Shown: positions 7,005-16,256 of the stretch, in pieces | Position numbering within the stretch: the first letter of the stretch is position 1 | Layout of the letters: every line of letters starts with the position of its first letter | Source of the DNA: Pseudoalteromonas neustonica | Lineage (GTDB): Bacteria; Pseudomonadota; Gammaproteobacteria; Enterobacterales; Alteromonadaceae | Assembly (NCBI RefSeq): GCF_001653135.1 | Contig: NZ_BDDS01000009.1 | Span: 1 to 64,000, forward strand | Reading direction: 5' to 3' | Length of the DNA: 64,000 nt | Position numbers and translations under genes: made by a program | Notes under the pieces: generated by a model | What the model was told of the DNA's origin: nothing | The model's input: the letters and a program-made list of their open reading frames with translations, nothing else | The model's database searches: none

Positions 7005-8174
7005 ATGTTAAGCAAAAAATTATTTAAAAAAATAGTAGAAATCACTGAAAACCAAAGAGTGCTAGTGTACAAAAATCAACAGCTCATCAATGTGCTCACA
7101 GCTGGCAAACATACGTTTTGGGATTTTAAGAATGAATTATCATTTGATTATTTTGATATAAACGCCCTTTATTTTTCAGAGAAAAATGCCGAAAGGCTAT
7201 ACCGAAATAGTCCGCAATTAAGTGAGCATATTTTCCACTGCAAGTTAAATAACACTGAAGTGGGCTTGCTGTACATTAACGATTTACTTGAAGGCATAGT
7301 GGCACCCAGCGAGCAATTATACCTATGGCAAGATGCTGGTGATATTCGCCTAGAGAAAATATCAATCGATGAAGAGATAACCTTAGACGATAAAGTGCTT
7401 TTTTTAATTAACCGAGCTGGTGCAAACACAGCGTCACGTTTAATTAAAAGTGAGCGTACCGTTGCGATTAAACCAATTGCTGATTTACACGTAGCAAAAG
7501 AACACGTTGGTTTACTGTATGTAGATGGCCAACTATTAAAACAACTCACATCTGGTCATTATGGTTTTTGGCAATTTAACCACGAGATTGAATTAAAAAC
7601 GTTTGATTGCAGAACGCAGTTACTCGAGATCTCAGGGCAAGAGATCCTAAGTAAAGACCGCGTAAGCTTGCGCATTAATTTAAGTGCCAACATTAAAGTA
7701 CATGACGCTCAGCTTGCAGCGCGAAGCGTTGATAACGTGAATGACTTTGTCTACAAAGCTTTGCAGTTAGCATTACGTGAAGCCGTTGGCACAAAATCGC
7801 TCGATGATATCCTGTTGGATAAATTGTACGTAAATGAAACAGTAAAAGAGCTAGTTGCACAGTCTTTAACAGACATTGGCATCACCCTTGCGAACGTTGG
7901 TGTAAAAGACATTATTTTGCCAGGCGAGATGAAAACAATACTAAACCAAGTGGTTGAAGCGCAAAAAGCAGCTGAGGCCAATGTCATAAAAAGACGCGAA
8001 GAAACATCAGCCACCAGAAGCTTGCACAACACGGCCAAGGTGATTGAAAACAACCCAACACTAATGCGCTTAAAAGAACTGGAAGCGTTAGAAAAAGTAG
8101 CTGAGCGAATAAACAACCTAACCGTGTATGGCGGTTTAGAAGGGTTAATGAATGGTGTAGTAAAAATAGCCTAA
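7005..8174 (+). CDS. Slipin (SPFH/band-7 family) protein
   Basis: 389 aa; SD AAGGA before the ATG. The C-terminal half (~165-385) is a slipin-type SPFH domain ending in a charged helical stretch (QKAAEANVIKRREET and following). No transmembrane helix is visible at the N-terminus, unlike membrane stomatins. The N-terminal part carries three related ~36-residue units (about 18-53, 86-121, 168-203) with the pattern LLY..-QL-W-F. Slipins are recurrent partners of RtcB in bacterial RNA-repair operons; their function there is unknown. First protein gene of the sigma-54 operon, 55 nt before rtcB. Confidence 0.85.
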   Translation: MLSKKLFKKIVEITENQRVLVYKNQQLINVLTAGKHTFWDFKNELSFDYFDINALYFSEKNAERLYRNSPQLSEHIFHCKLNNTEVGLLYINDLLEGIVAPSEQLYLWQDAGDIRLEKISIDEEITLDDKVLFLINRAGANTASRLIKSERTVAIKPIADLHVAKEHVGLLYVDGQLLKQLTSGHYGFWQFNHEIELKTFDCRTQLLEISGQEILSKDRVSLRINLSANIKVHDAQLAARSVDNVNDFVYKALQLALREAVGTKSLDDILLDKLYVNETVKELVAQSLTDIGITLANVGVKDIILPGEMKTILNQVVEAQKAAEANVIKRREETSATRSLHNTAKVIENNPTLMRLKELEALEKVAERINNLTVYGGLEGLMNGVVKIA

Positions 8175-8229
8175 CCAGCTAGCGCTATTCTCAATAAAAA
8201 CAACAATAAAAAGAATCAAGGAAAAACAA

Positions 8230-9453
8230 ATGTTTAAAAATTATAACGTTATCGAAAACCAAGGCAGCGTACCAATTAAAGCTTGGACCAAAGGTGTGCC
8301 GTTTGAAGAGCAAGCCCAACAGCAACTCAACAATATTGCACGTATGCCCTTAGTACACTCGCATATTGCCGTAATGCCAGACGTACACTTAGGTAAAGGC
8401 GCAACCATTGGCAGTGTTATACCCTCTGTTAATGCGGTTATTCCAGCAGCAGTTGGTGTTGATATTGGCTGTGGTATGGTGGCCACTAAAACCACCTTAA
8501 CCGCAAGCCAACTACCTGATAATTTACTGGCGATTAGGCATGCTTTTGAGTCTGCAGTTCCCCATGGTAGAACCAGCAATAGAAGCAAAGCTGACAGAGG
8601 TGCATGGCATAACATTCCCGATATAGTTGCGGGTGAATGGCAAAAGCTACAAGCACGGTTTGAACGTATTTGTGAAAAACACCCTGCAATTAAAAAGAGC
8701 AACAACGTTAACCATTTAGGCACTATGGGTACGGGTAATCACTTTTTAGAGCTGTGTTTAGACGAACATGATGCCGTATGGATCATGCTCCACTCTGGCA
8801 GCCGTGGCGTAGGTAACCGCATTGGTACGTATTTTATTGAGTTAGCTAAAAAAGAAATGCAACGTCATCAAATTAACTTACCCGATATGGACTTAGCCTA
8901 CCTTGAAGAAGGCAGTGATTTTTTTGATGACTACGTTGAAGCCGTTGAGTGGGCGCAAGATTTTGCTGCCAAAAACCGTGAAATTATGATGTTTAATGCC
9001 ATAGCCGCATTACGTAAACAAATACCTGTTGTGTTCTCAACCCATGAGCTCGCGGTTAATTGCCACCATAATTATATTTCGCGTGAGCATCACTTTGGTA
9101 AAGACTGTTTTGTAACACGCAAAGGCGCCGTAAGAGCAGAAAAAGGCGAAATGGGCATTATTCCTGGCAATATGGGCGCACGCTCTTTTATTGTTAGAGG
9201 TTTAGGTAACCCTGAAAGCTTTAACAGCTGCAGCCATGGTGCTGGGCGTGTTATGTCTAGAACAAAAGCCAAAAAGGTGTACAACGTTGAAGATCAAATA
9301 GCCGCCACACAAGGTGTAGAGTGCAGAAAAGATGCATCAGTCATTGATGAAATTCCTCATGCCTATAAAGATATTGAAAAAGTAATGGAAGCACAAAAAG
9401 ACTTGGTTGAGGTGGTATATACCTTAAAACAAATTGTCTGTGTAAAAGGATAA
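8230..9453 (+). CDS. rtcB: RtcB RNA ligase
   Basis: 407 aa, against 408 in E. coli. It joins RNA 2',3'-cyclic phosphate or 3'-phosphate ends to 5'-OH ends using GTP and Mn2+. The metal-binding VGVDIGCG has Asp78 and Cys81, HSGSRG is at 188-193, and the guanylate-accepting His336 is in SCSHGAGR. SD AAGGA is 5 nt upstream. It is 2 nt before rtcA, so the two are translationally coupled. This is the classic RtcB; a divergent second copy (RtcB2) lies at 14777-15967. Confidence 0.97.
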   Translation: MFKNYNVIENQGSVPIKAWTKGVPFEEQAQQQLNNIARMPLVHSHIAVMPDVHLGKGATIGSVIPSVNAVIPAAVGVDIGCGMVATKTTLTASQLPDNLLAIRHAFESAVPHGRTSNRSKADRGAWHNIPDIVAGEWQKLQARFERICEKHPAIKKSNNVNHLGTMGTGNHFLELCLDEHDAVWIMLHSGSRGVGNRIGTYFIELAKKEMQRHQINLPDMDLAYLEEGSDFFDDYVEAVEWAQDFAAKNREIMMFNAIAALRKQIPVVFSTHELAVNCHHNYISREHHFGKDCFVTRKGAVRAEKGEMGIIPGNMGARSFIVRGLGNPESFNSCSHGAGRVMSRTKAKKVYNVEDQIAATQGVECRKDASVIDEIPHAYKDIEKVMEAQKDLVEVVYTLKQIVCVKG

Positions 9454-9455
9454 AT

Positions 9456-10505
9456 ATGACCACACAATTTATAAAAATAGATGGCTCACAAGGTGAAGGC
9501 GGTGGGCAGGTATTAAGAACTGCCCTCACGCTCTCGATTCTAACCCAGCAAAATATTGAGCTTTGCAATATTAGAGCCGGCAGAAACAAAACAGGCTTAT
9601 TACGCCAACACCTTACATCTGTTTTGGCCGCACAAGAAATATGCGATGCCAGCGTAGAAGGCGTTGAACTTAGTTCAACGCATATTCGCTTTTCGCCGGG
9701 CAAAATAAAAGCAGGTAACTTTCATTTTGCTATTGGGAGTGCAGGCAGCACGGTACTAGTATGCCAGACTATTTTACCCGTGTTGGCACTGGCGCAAAGC
9801 AGCTCAACCGTGACGTTTGAAGGGGGCACACATAACGGCATGTCACCTTCTTTGAGTTTTTTAGAGCAGTCATTTTTACCCATACTCAAACGTATGGGCA
9901 TTGACTGCCACGTTAAAACAACAGCACTTGGATTTTACCCTGCGGGCGGCGGAAAATGGCAAATTAGCATTCAACCAGCAACTAATTTTACGCCCATTCA
10001 ATTAACTGATGCCGGTGCTGACCTTGCTAAAAACATCAGTAACTGCTCACTAACGGCACTAGTAAGTTCACTCCCCTCAAGCATAGGGCAGCGCGAAATA
10101 AACACGGCTAAAAAAGTACTCAATTGGCAAGATGCACCAAGCCATGTGCAAAACGTGATCACCCCAGGGCCGGGTAACAGCTTTCAATTAGGTATTGATA
10201 GTGAAACGCATCGTACTGTATTTGAAGTGACGGGTGAAAAAGGATTATCAGCCCAAAATGTAGCAAAACGCGCAGCAGGAAGAGTAAATACATTTATTCA
10301 ATCCCAGGCCGCCGTTGAAGAACATTTAGCCGATCAACTGTTACTTCCTATTGCATTGGCGGGCAGCGGCAGTTTTACAACAACGAAACCAAGCCTACAT
10401 ACACTAACCAATATAAATGTTATTAAACATATATTAGGAAAGGAGATAAAGTTAAAGCAACTAACAGAGTCCCTGTGGCATGTTTCGCTATTACAAAAGA
10501 CTTAA
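9456..10505 (+). CDS. rtcA: RtcA RNA 3'-terminal phosphate cyclase
   Basis: 349 aa. It converts an RNA 3'-phosphate into a 2',3'-cyclic phosphate using ATP, which feeds RtcB. It begins with the family motif GSQGEGGGQVLRTALTLS. The adenylate-accepting His290 lies in EEHLADQLLLP, and a glycine-rich YPAGGGKW segment is at 161-168. The gene follows rtcB by 2 nt and ends 38 nt before the chosen cca start. Confidence 0.96.
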   Translation: MTTQFIKIDGSQGEGGGQVLRTALTLSILTQQNIELCNIRAGRNKTGLLRQHLTSVLAAQEICDASVEGVELSSTHIRFSPGKIKAGNFHFAIGSAGSTVLVCQTILPVLALAQSSSTVTFEGGTHNGMSPSLSFLEQSFLPILKRMGIDCHVKTTALGFYPAGGGKWQISIQPATNFTPIQLTDAGADLAKNISNCSLTALVSSLPSSIGQREINTAKKVLNWQDAPSHVQNVITPGPGNSFQLGIDSETHRTVFEVTGEKGLSAQNVAKRAAGRVNTFIQSQAAVEEHLADQLLLPIALAGSGSFTTTKPSLHTLTNINVIKHILGKEIKLKQLTESLWHVSLLQKT

Positions 10506-10543
10506 ACGACCTAAATTCGGATAATAAATACAACGGTAAGGTA

Positions 10544-11821
10544 ATGAATAATAAATTAAACAAAGTTTACTTAGTGGGCGGCGCAGTGAGAGACTCATTA
10601 CTTGGCCGGCAATCAAAAGACAAAGACTATGTTGTAGTAGGTGAAACACCTGCCACTTTAATCGCATTAGGTTATCAGCCTGTTGGCAGTGATTTTCCAG
10701 TTTTTTTGCACCCAAAAACTAAAGACGAATACGCCCTAGCCCGCACCGAGCGAAAAAGCGGCAAAGGTTATTGCGGCTTTACAGTGGATGCCAGCACATC
10801 AGTAACGTTAGAAGAAGATTTAGCCCGCCGCGATTTAACCATCAATTCAATGGCGATGGATGCTAAAGGCAACATTATCGACCCTTTTAATGGCCAAGCT
10901 GATTTAAAAAATAAAATACTCAGGCACACCACCGACGCCTTTGCAGAAGATCCCGTGCGCGTATTGCGCATTGCGCGTTTTCTTGCCCGTTTTGGTGAGC
11001 AATGGTCAATCCACCCAGACACTCAAGCACTTATGAAACAACTTAAAGCAAGCGGCGAACTTGCGCATTTAGTACCCGAACGTGTATGGAATGAAACCGA
11101 AAAGGCATTGAGCGAGAAACACCCACAGTTATTTTTTCAAGCGCTTAATGGCTTAGGGATATTTCCTGAAATCGAATCTATGCAAGGCATCCCTCAACCT
11201 GAAAAGCACCACCCTGAAGGTGATGTTTACATTCATACTATGCTGGTACTAAAGCGAGCTGCTGACTTAGGGTTTGATGTTGAAACACGCTTTGCCGCCC
11301 TCACCCACGACTTTGGTAAAGCCTATTGCTATCAGCAGTATGGGAATTTACGCGGCCATGAGCAAATAGGCATTAAAATAATTAATGAATTTTGCGAACG
11401 CTTAAAAGTACCTAATAAATTCAAAGCACTGGCAGTTTTAACAAGTGATAACCACACCCGCTGTCACAAATTATTAGAGCTAACACCTAAAAAAATACAC
11501 AAACTCATTGTTGAAAAAATGAATGCAATAGTCCATCCACACCGTTTTTTACAGTTTCTTCAAGCTTGTTTGTGTGATGCACAAGGCCGAGGTGAGACCT
11601 TTGTAAATAAAGACTATCCGCAATTACAATTTGCACAGTCGCTATTAAATGCACTACATCAACTCGATAAAAAAGCCATAGTACAACGTGCTATTTCACA
11701 AGGTAAAAGCGGCCCACATATTGGCACCGCGATGCGCGAAGCGGAAATAAACTGTTTACGTGACTACCTAACTGAATTTAAGAACAATGAAAATAAAGAA
11801 CCAAACCATGAAAATAACTAA
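10544..11821 (+). CDS. cca: CCA tRNA nucleotidyltransferase with HD domain
   Basis: 425 aa from the ATG at 10544, chosen because AAGG lies just upstream and the protein then begins near YLVGGAVRDSLLG as in E. coli Cca; an earlier in-frame start at 10475 would overlap rtcA. It adds or repairs the 3' CCA of tRNA without a template. Visible are the nucleotidyltransferase GGAVRD motif, the DKDY metal carboxylates, RRDLTINSMA, and an HD phosphohydrolase region with HHPEGD and THDFGK. Its place between rtcA and rlaP suggests a role in rebuilding damaged tRNA ends; the genome may carry a second, housekeeping cca. Confidence 0.93.
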   Translation: MNNKLNKVYLVGGAVRDSLLGRQSKDKDYVVVGETPATLIALGYQPVGSDFPVFLHPKTKDEYALARTERKSGKGYCGFTVDASTSVTLEEDLARRDLTINSMAMDAKGNIIDPFNGQADLKNKILRHTTDAFAEDPVRVLRIARFLARFGEQWSIHPDTQALMKQLKASGELAHLVPERVWNETEKALSEKHPQLFFQALNGLGIFPEIESMQGIPQPEKHHPEGDVYIHTMLVLKRAADLGFDVETRFAALTHDFGKAYCYQQYGNLRGHEQIGIKIINEFCERLKVPNKFKALAVLTSDNHTRCHKLLELTPKKIHKLIVEKMNAIVHPHRFLQFLQACLCDAQGRGETFVNKDYPQLQFAQSLLNALHQLDKKAIVQRAISQGKSGPHIGTAMREAEINCLRDYLTEFKNNENKEPNHENN

Positions 11822-12635
11822 AAAAAAGAATACGGTACATAAACACATCGACAAAGATATTCATGCAGAAATAATGCGCAGAATAAAAGCCGCAGAACTA
11901 GAGCATGATGTTAAGGTACTTTACGCGATAGAATCAGGCAGCCGAGCGTGGGGGTTTGAATCTCCTAACAGCGATTACGACGTGCGATTTATTTACGCTC
12001 ACCCAACAGACTGGTATTTAGCAGTAAACCTTGAAGATAAACGCGATGTGATTGAATACCCAATCGTCGATGAAATCGATATAAACGGCTGGGATATTCG
12101 TAAAGCCTTAAAGTTATTTTATAAATCTAACCCCGCGTTTATTGAGTGGCTACAATCACCCATTGTTTATGTAGATGACGACCATTTTGCAACAAAAGCG
12201 CGCGAATTGATGCCACTTATCGCATCATCAACACGAGGGATTTATCACTATTTACACATGGCTAAAGGCAATTTCCGCGAATACCTTAAAAAAGAGCAAA
12301 TACCTCTGAAAAAGTACTTTTATGTTTTAAGGCCTTTGCTTGCAATTATGTGGCTTGAAAAATATAACGAGCCAGCACCCATCGAGTTCGATACTTTACG
12401 TAAATTAGTAGCCGACAATACCCCGCTTAATAATGCAATATCAGCGCTTTTAGCATCAAAACGCGTCAGTTTAGAAAAGGAGTATATTAAAAGCGTGCCT
12501 GTAATTAATGAGTTCATTGAATCAGAACTAGCCAGACACGAAAACTACACATCAAAATTTGAAAAAAGATCTGTTGATTTTGAAGAATTAAACCAACTTT
12601 TTATTGATATTTTAAGCAGAAGTGTGGATAAGTAA
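11787..12635 (+). CDS. RlaP-type nucleotidyltransferase (RNA-repair associated)
   Basis: 282 aa (275 if the ATG at 11808 is used; neither has a strong SD). A DNA-polymerase-beta-fold nucleotidyltransferase with the signature ESGSRAWGFESPNSDYDVRF, holding the G-S and D-x-D catalytic elements, then a helical C-terminal half. This matches the RlaP family (RNA ligase-associated polymerase-beta), often found next to RNA ligases. Its substrate is not established; nucleotide addition to damaged RNA ends is the usual proposal. It overlaps the end of cca by 35 nt, so the two are coupled. Confidence 0.85.
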   Translation: MKIKNQTMKITKKKNTVHKHIDKDIHAEIMRRIKAAELEHDVKVLYAIESGSRAWGFESPNSDYDVRFIYAHPTDWYLAVNLEDKRDVIEYPIVDEIDINGWDIRKALKLFYKSNPAFIEWLQSPIVYVDDDHFATKARELMPLIASSTRGIYHYLHMAKGNFREYLKKEQIPLKKYFYVLRPLLAIMWLEKYNEPAPIEFDTLRKLVADNTPLNNAISALLASKRVSLEKEYIKSVPVINEFIESELARHENYTSKFEKRSVDFEELNQLFIDILSRSVDK

Positions 12636-12670
12636 GCCATTGCTTTTACTTAGGAAATAAGGATATAAAA

Positions 12671-13680
12671 GTGAACAAAAAAATGAGTTAGAGGAAGAGC
12701 TTTCCCTCGCAATAATAAAGTTAGTCAAATTATTTAATTCACCTCAAAAGAGGCCCCCTCTATGCCCAGTCTATCTTGTAACATCACAATGGCAATTGGG
12801 TAATTTAGATTACTGGGAAAGATTTATTCGTGATGAATATGAAAGGGCTATTTCTTCGCAGCCAAAAAACATATGGAATTTTTGGTCTAATACTCCATCG
12901 AAAACAACATGGATTGATTTGTGCAGTTGGGATGGCCATAAAAGAGAACAAGCACTTCGCAGTATAGAGGGCGGTGCACAAAATAGATTTGCTTTAGCAT
13001 TAGTATGTCGAAGGCTTAACGACTGGGTACCTCAAGTAAGACAAGCAGCTAGCGAAGTACTTAGCAAAATCATTGAAAACACTGATAAAAACGATGTTGC
13101 AGATGTCATTTACTTTACCCTAAGTCACTGGTCATCATAGAAAAGAATTGATGATAAAAGCAAAAGCATATTATTAGAAGTAATCACAACCCCCTCTATT
13201 TTAGATAAGCTTAAATTAAATTTAATAGCATCACCAACAGGCCCGTTAGCTTTAATATTTTCACAAATTGCCCGTAAGAGTGCGATAGATCATTTCCTTG
13301 TAGACATCGCCCACAATGCTATTCAACCGTCACTTCGTGCCAAGGTTTACAAGTGCTTATTTAACAAAGAAGTATCTTGGTTTAATGGTAGAGAATGGCA
13401 ATGGACAGATATTCGATATTGCAAAGGTCGTGAAATGCCCGTTATTGCACAGCGGTATTTGACAATTCAAGTACCACTTGTTTCGCTGCTTAAATCCGCA
13501 GCCAGCGATCGCTCTTCAATCGTGAGGCGCGTAGCTGCTGAAGTGTTAATTAGAGAATTAGATAGTTTAGGCGATGAATCAATACAACTTGCTGAACAAC
13601 TATCATTGGATCACGCTGCTCCCGTTGCTGAACGCGGTAAATTTGCACTCCGGAAAATTGCAGGCTCCACATTATTCTAA
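12671..13680 (+). pseudogene. HEAT-repeat protein gene, disrupted by a frameshift and a stop
   Basis: One reading frame stays open from 12661 to 13680 except for a single TAG at 13138-13140. The only good start, GTG 12671 (SD AAGGAT upstream), is out of frame with it by one base; an extra A in the A7 run at 12677-12683 would join them. Joined, it gives ~336 aa: a Glu-rich N-terminus, a tryptophan-rich middle (SQWQLGNLDYWERF, WNFWSN) and HEAT-like helical repeats (VPQVRQAASEVLSK and SSIVRRVAAEVLIREL). It was probably the last gene of the RNA-repair operon. Alternatively a TTG start at 12796 gives a short product. Sequencing error in the homopolymer cannot be excluded, but that would not explain the stop. 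Confidence 0.75.
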
Positions 13681-13685
13681 AATAA

Positions 13686-13714
13686 AAAGCGCCCTTGTAA
13701 TTTAGGGTCGCTTT
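13686..13714. terminator. Shared terminator hairpin between convergent repair operons
   Basis: AAAGCG (13686-13691) pairs with CGCTTT (13709-13714), with further CCT/AGG pairing inside. It lies 5 nt after the HEAT pseudogene and about 20 nt beyond the phosphatase stop on the other strand, flanked by A on one side and T on the other, so it can serve both directions. Confidence 0.65.
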
Positions 13715-13734
13715 CGTATATCTATCAATATTCT

Positions 13735-14079
13735 TTAAGTGAGACCTAAATAGCTGCCCACTGATTGCTTCATAATTTCGACTAATGCGTTATCCATGTA
13801 TTGGTATTCGTCAGGAATATCTAATACATGAATATCTTTGTAATCTAACAGTCGAGTAAACTGTGCCTTTAAGCGGCTTTTATGTTTTTCTTGCATGACG
13901 AAAATCACATCAGCCCATTGAATAGTTTTAGCATTTACCGTTCTATTAGCATTAGGGCTTGTACCCGCAGACTTAACAGCTAACGCGGGATGATTTTTCC
14001 ATACTTGCTCGCCCGTTGGGCTTCGCCATTGGTTACGGCTACAAATAAATAGCACTTTTATGACTTTATGTTCCTTCAT
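13735..14079 (-). CDS. Small LMW protein-tyrosine-phosphatase-like protein
   Basis: 114 aa. It has the low-molecular-weight phosphatase loop C-X5-R as CSRNQWRS (Cys13, Arg19) and an Asp-rich segment (LDIPDEYQYMD) near the C-terminus that could supply the general acid. It is shorter than typical LMW-PTPs (~150 aa). The ATG overlaps the prfH stop (TAATG) and AAGGGGGG lies just upstream, so it is translationally coupled to prfH. It could be a protein phosphatase or act on phosphorylated RNA or nucleotide ends; its function here is unknown. Confidence 0.8.
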   Translation of the reverse strand: MKEHKVIKVLFICSRNQWRSPTGEQVWKNHPALAVKSAGTSPNANRTVNAKTIQWADVIFVMQEKHKSRLKAQFTRLLDYKDIHVLDIPDEYQYMDNALVEIMKQSVGSYLGLT

Positions 14080-14780
14080 TAAATAAGTCCCCCCTTATTA
14101 ACTGAGCGCTCTTGGCTTAAAATAAACTTTTTACCGTTAAATATTTTTACTGGGTTACCGCGCTCTACCTCCCAGTGTTGTTGCCAACGTGCTTTTTCTT
14201 GTTGCGTCATTGTGTCCAATTTTGTTGCTTCGAGCTTTTGAAACAATAAGGCTCTTGCCAATCGCTTATTGGCATGTTGACTTCGTTCACTCTCAACGCG
14301 CACTGAAATACCTGTTTCTGTATGCGTGGCTCGAACTGCTGAGTCGGTGGTATTAACATGCTGACCACCAGCACCCGACGCGCGGCAGGTTTGAAAGGTT
14401 ACACTGTTATCAAGCTTACTTTCATCAATAACGTACACTTGGCCGCTAAAAAACCAGTTTTTACGTTTATGCTTAGGCCGATACTCACTTTGGCATACCC
14501 ACAACATAGCGCCTTGCCATAACTGAGCCAATTGCTTAACTTGGCTTTCCTTTTCTGAATAAGATTTTTTTGAATCAGCAGTTGTTGAATCGAGTTGCCC
14601 TGAACCAACTTGTAATAGTACCGATTTAAAACAGTCCTGTTCTTTAGTCGCAACGGTTTCAACAATATCTAGCTTTATGCCCTTTTCTCGACATTGTTTT
14701 TCAATCGTTTTCAGCGCCAAACCAACAGCTTTGCAACACTCGACAGGGCCTTGCCCAGCAGATAATTGTAGTAATATCAT
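14079..14780 (-). CDS. prfH: PrfH, peptide-chain release-factor homolog
   Basis: 233 aa from the ATG at 14780, whose ATGA overlaps the rtcB2 stop; a TTG 9 nt upstream is possible, but the [12 protein letters not shown] start matches E. coli PrfH. The release-factor GGQ motif is at 138-140 ([11 protein letters not shown]), followed by TDSAVRATH and [13 protein letters not shown] as in RF1/RF2. The stop-codon-reading domain is lacking or reduced. Known PrfH proteins hydrolyse peptidyl-tRNA on ribosomes whose 16S decoding centre has been cut, so RtcB2 can reseal the rRNA. Confidence 0.94.
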   Translation of the reverse strand: MILLQLSAGQGPVECCKAVGLALKTIEKQCREKGIKLDIVETVATKEQDCFKSVLLQVGSGQLDSTTADSKKSYSEKESQVKQLAQLWQGAMLWVCQSEYRPKHKRKNWFFSGQVYVIDESKLDNSVTFQTCRASGAGGQHVNTTDSAVRATHTETGISVRVESERSQHANKRLARALLFQKLEATKLDTMTQQEKARWQQHWEVERGNPVKIFNGKKFILSQERSVNKGGLI

Positions 14781-15967
14781 GATGAACAATCTCCATTTGT
14801 TTTAAAGGTTAGTATCGGGCGTAACTTAGCCACAACTTCAATTAACCCTGCATCAACCATGTCACTTATAACCGTTTCGCACTTTTTATATGCTTGGGGT
14901 GCTTCGTCGTATAACAGCTCTTTATTACCACACACTACGCGGCTACCTAACGCTGTTCGGTATAAATCTTCGCGCTTATATTTATGACCCAATCGACCAT
15001 GACATTCACCACGCTGCCACTTTCGCCCGGCGCCATGCGCTAATGAAAATAAACTGGTGTTGATGTTTTCAAGCATGGCTGAGTTATCATCGGTTAGCTC
15101 TGCTAATATGGGTTTTACAAGGTAACTATAATCCCCCCGAGAGCCCGGAATAACCACATAGCCTTTATCACTTGGTGTTGCGCCTTTTCTATGTAACCAA
15201 CCATCACAGCCAGCAATGTTTTTAGGCGAGACTAAATTGTGGTTAATGTCCAAGCTACACTCACCATTGGCGCGTATTGCTTCTAAAAACCGCATTGCTA
15301 TCAACTCACGATTCAGCTCTGCAAAGCGTACGGCTTCATCATGTTTATTCATGTAATCGTTGAAACCTAGATCGCTTTCACATAGCCCATCGTGATTATA
15401 TTTTGCAATATGATCCACCAATATTGATTGCCCCAGCCCTCTAGAGCCCGAATGAACAAGAAGCTGAAGATGTTTTTTATTCAACCCTAACTCATCTAAA
15501 GCGGCTTGATTATAAATCTCATCAATCGCCTGAAATTCAGCAAAGTGATTACCGCCACCAATGGTGCCTAAAGTACGATCATGACCATTAACAGTTATGT
15601 TTTTTGCCGCTTTTCGGCTTTGAATAATCGCAAGCCAACTGTCATCAAGTGGCAACTCAACATGTTCAAATTTTTTGGCGAGTTTATCTAAATTTACTTT
15701 TGATACTTTTGCTGACGTTTGCCACAGTGACATGCCACAGCCTATATCGTTACCAACCAGCGCAGGGTAAATTTTGTTTGTTGTAAAAAATGCAGCCCCG
15801 ATAGGATAACCTCTCCCGGGGTGTAAATCAGGCATGCCCGCAACGCGTTGCATACCATTTAGCTCTGATGTTTTGATCAGTTGCTGTATTGCCAGCCCTT
15901 CAATCCACGTATTTTTAGACGCAATGAGGCTCACATGTTCAGAAATTTTTTGGACGGATTTGCCCAT
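14777..15967 (-). CDS. rtcB2: RtcB2, PrfH-associated RNA ligase
   Basis: 396 aa RtcB paralog. It keeps the ligase residues: VGNDIGCG with Asp74 and Cys77, HSGSRG at 172-177, and the guanylylated His311 in LAHGAGR. It differs clearly from RtcB at 8230 and overlaps prfH by 4 nt, the layout of RtcB2-PrfH modules reported to reverse cleavage at the 16S decoding centre (colicin E3-type damage). SD AAGGA lies 10 nt before the ATG. No sigma-54 promoter is seen upstream, so its control differs from that of the rtcR operon. Confidence 0.94.
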   Translation of the reverse strand: MGKSVQKISEHVSLIASKNTWIEGLAIQQLIKTSELNGMQRVAGMPDLHPGRGYPIGAAFFTTNKIYPALVGNDIGCGMSLWQTSAKVSKVNLDKLAKKFEHVELPLDDSWLAIIQSRKAAKNITVNGHDRTLGTIGGGNHFAEFQAIDEIYNQAALDELGLNKKHLQLLVHSGSRGLGQSILVDHIAKYNHDGLCESDLGFNDYMNKHDEAVRFAELNRELIAMRFLEAIRANGECSLDINHNLVSPKNIAGCDGWLHRKGATPSDKGYVVIPGSRGDYSYLVKPILAELTDDNSAMLENINTSLFSLAHGAGRKWQRGECHGRLGHKYKREDLYRTALGSRVVCGNKELLYDEAPQAYKKCETVISDMVDAGLIEVVAKLRPILTFKTNGDCSS

Positions 15968-16061
15968 AATACCAATTCCTTTTTCTTTATTAGAAAAATA
16001 GGATTAAAACGAAATTCGAATTGGCAGGTCTGGATCTATTTTGAAATCAAACGAAAGGAAC

Positions 16062-16140
16062 GCGTTTAAACGCAATGTTTACCTAAATGTACTTAATATA
16101 TAAATACGTAGCTAAGTAACCAGTTTCTTATCGGATAAGA
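16062..16140. other. Inverted repeats upstream of rtcB2
   Basis: The 354-nt gap 15968-16321 has no gene that I can support. It contains a perfect 12-bp palindrome GCGTTTAAACGC (16062-16073) and a second inverted repeat TCTTATC-G-GATAAGA (16126-16140), both within 175 bp of the rtcB2 start. Either could be an operator for the rtcB2-prfH operon; no regulator is encoded next to it. Confidence 0.4.
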
Positions 16141-16256
16141 CCTGCAAAGGATGTTGATGTAAATGTCATAGTATTTTCTCCCTTACAGTTAGTTGATGAA
16201 CCCAACACTTAGGATTAGTGCTGAATAATTGAACGAGCACATGGTAATCAGTTTTT

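Noticed and set aside
13435..13680. A separate small gene after the TAG
   Set aside because: It is in the same frame as the upstream HEAT-like region with no stop between 13141 and 13680, so it is the broken gene's tail.
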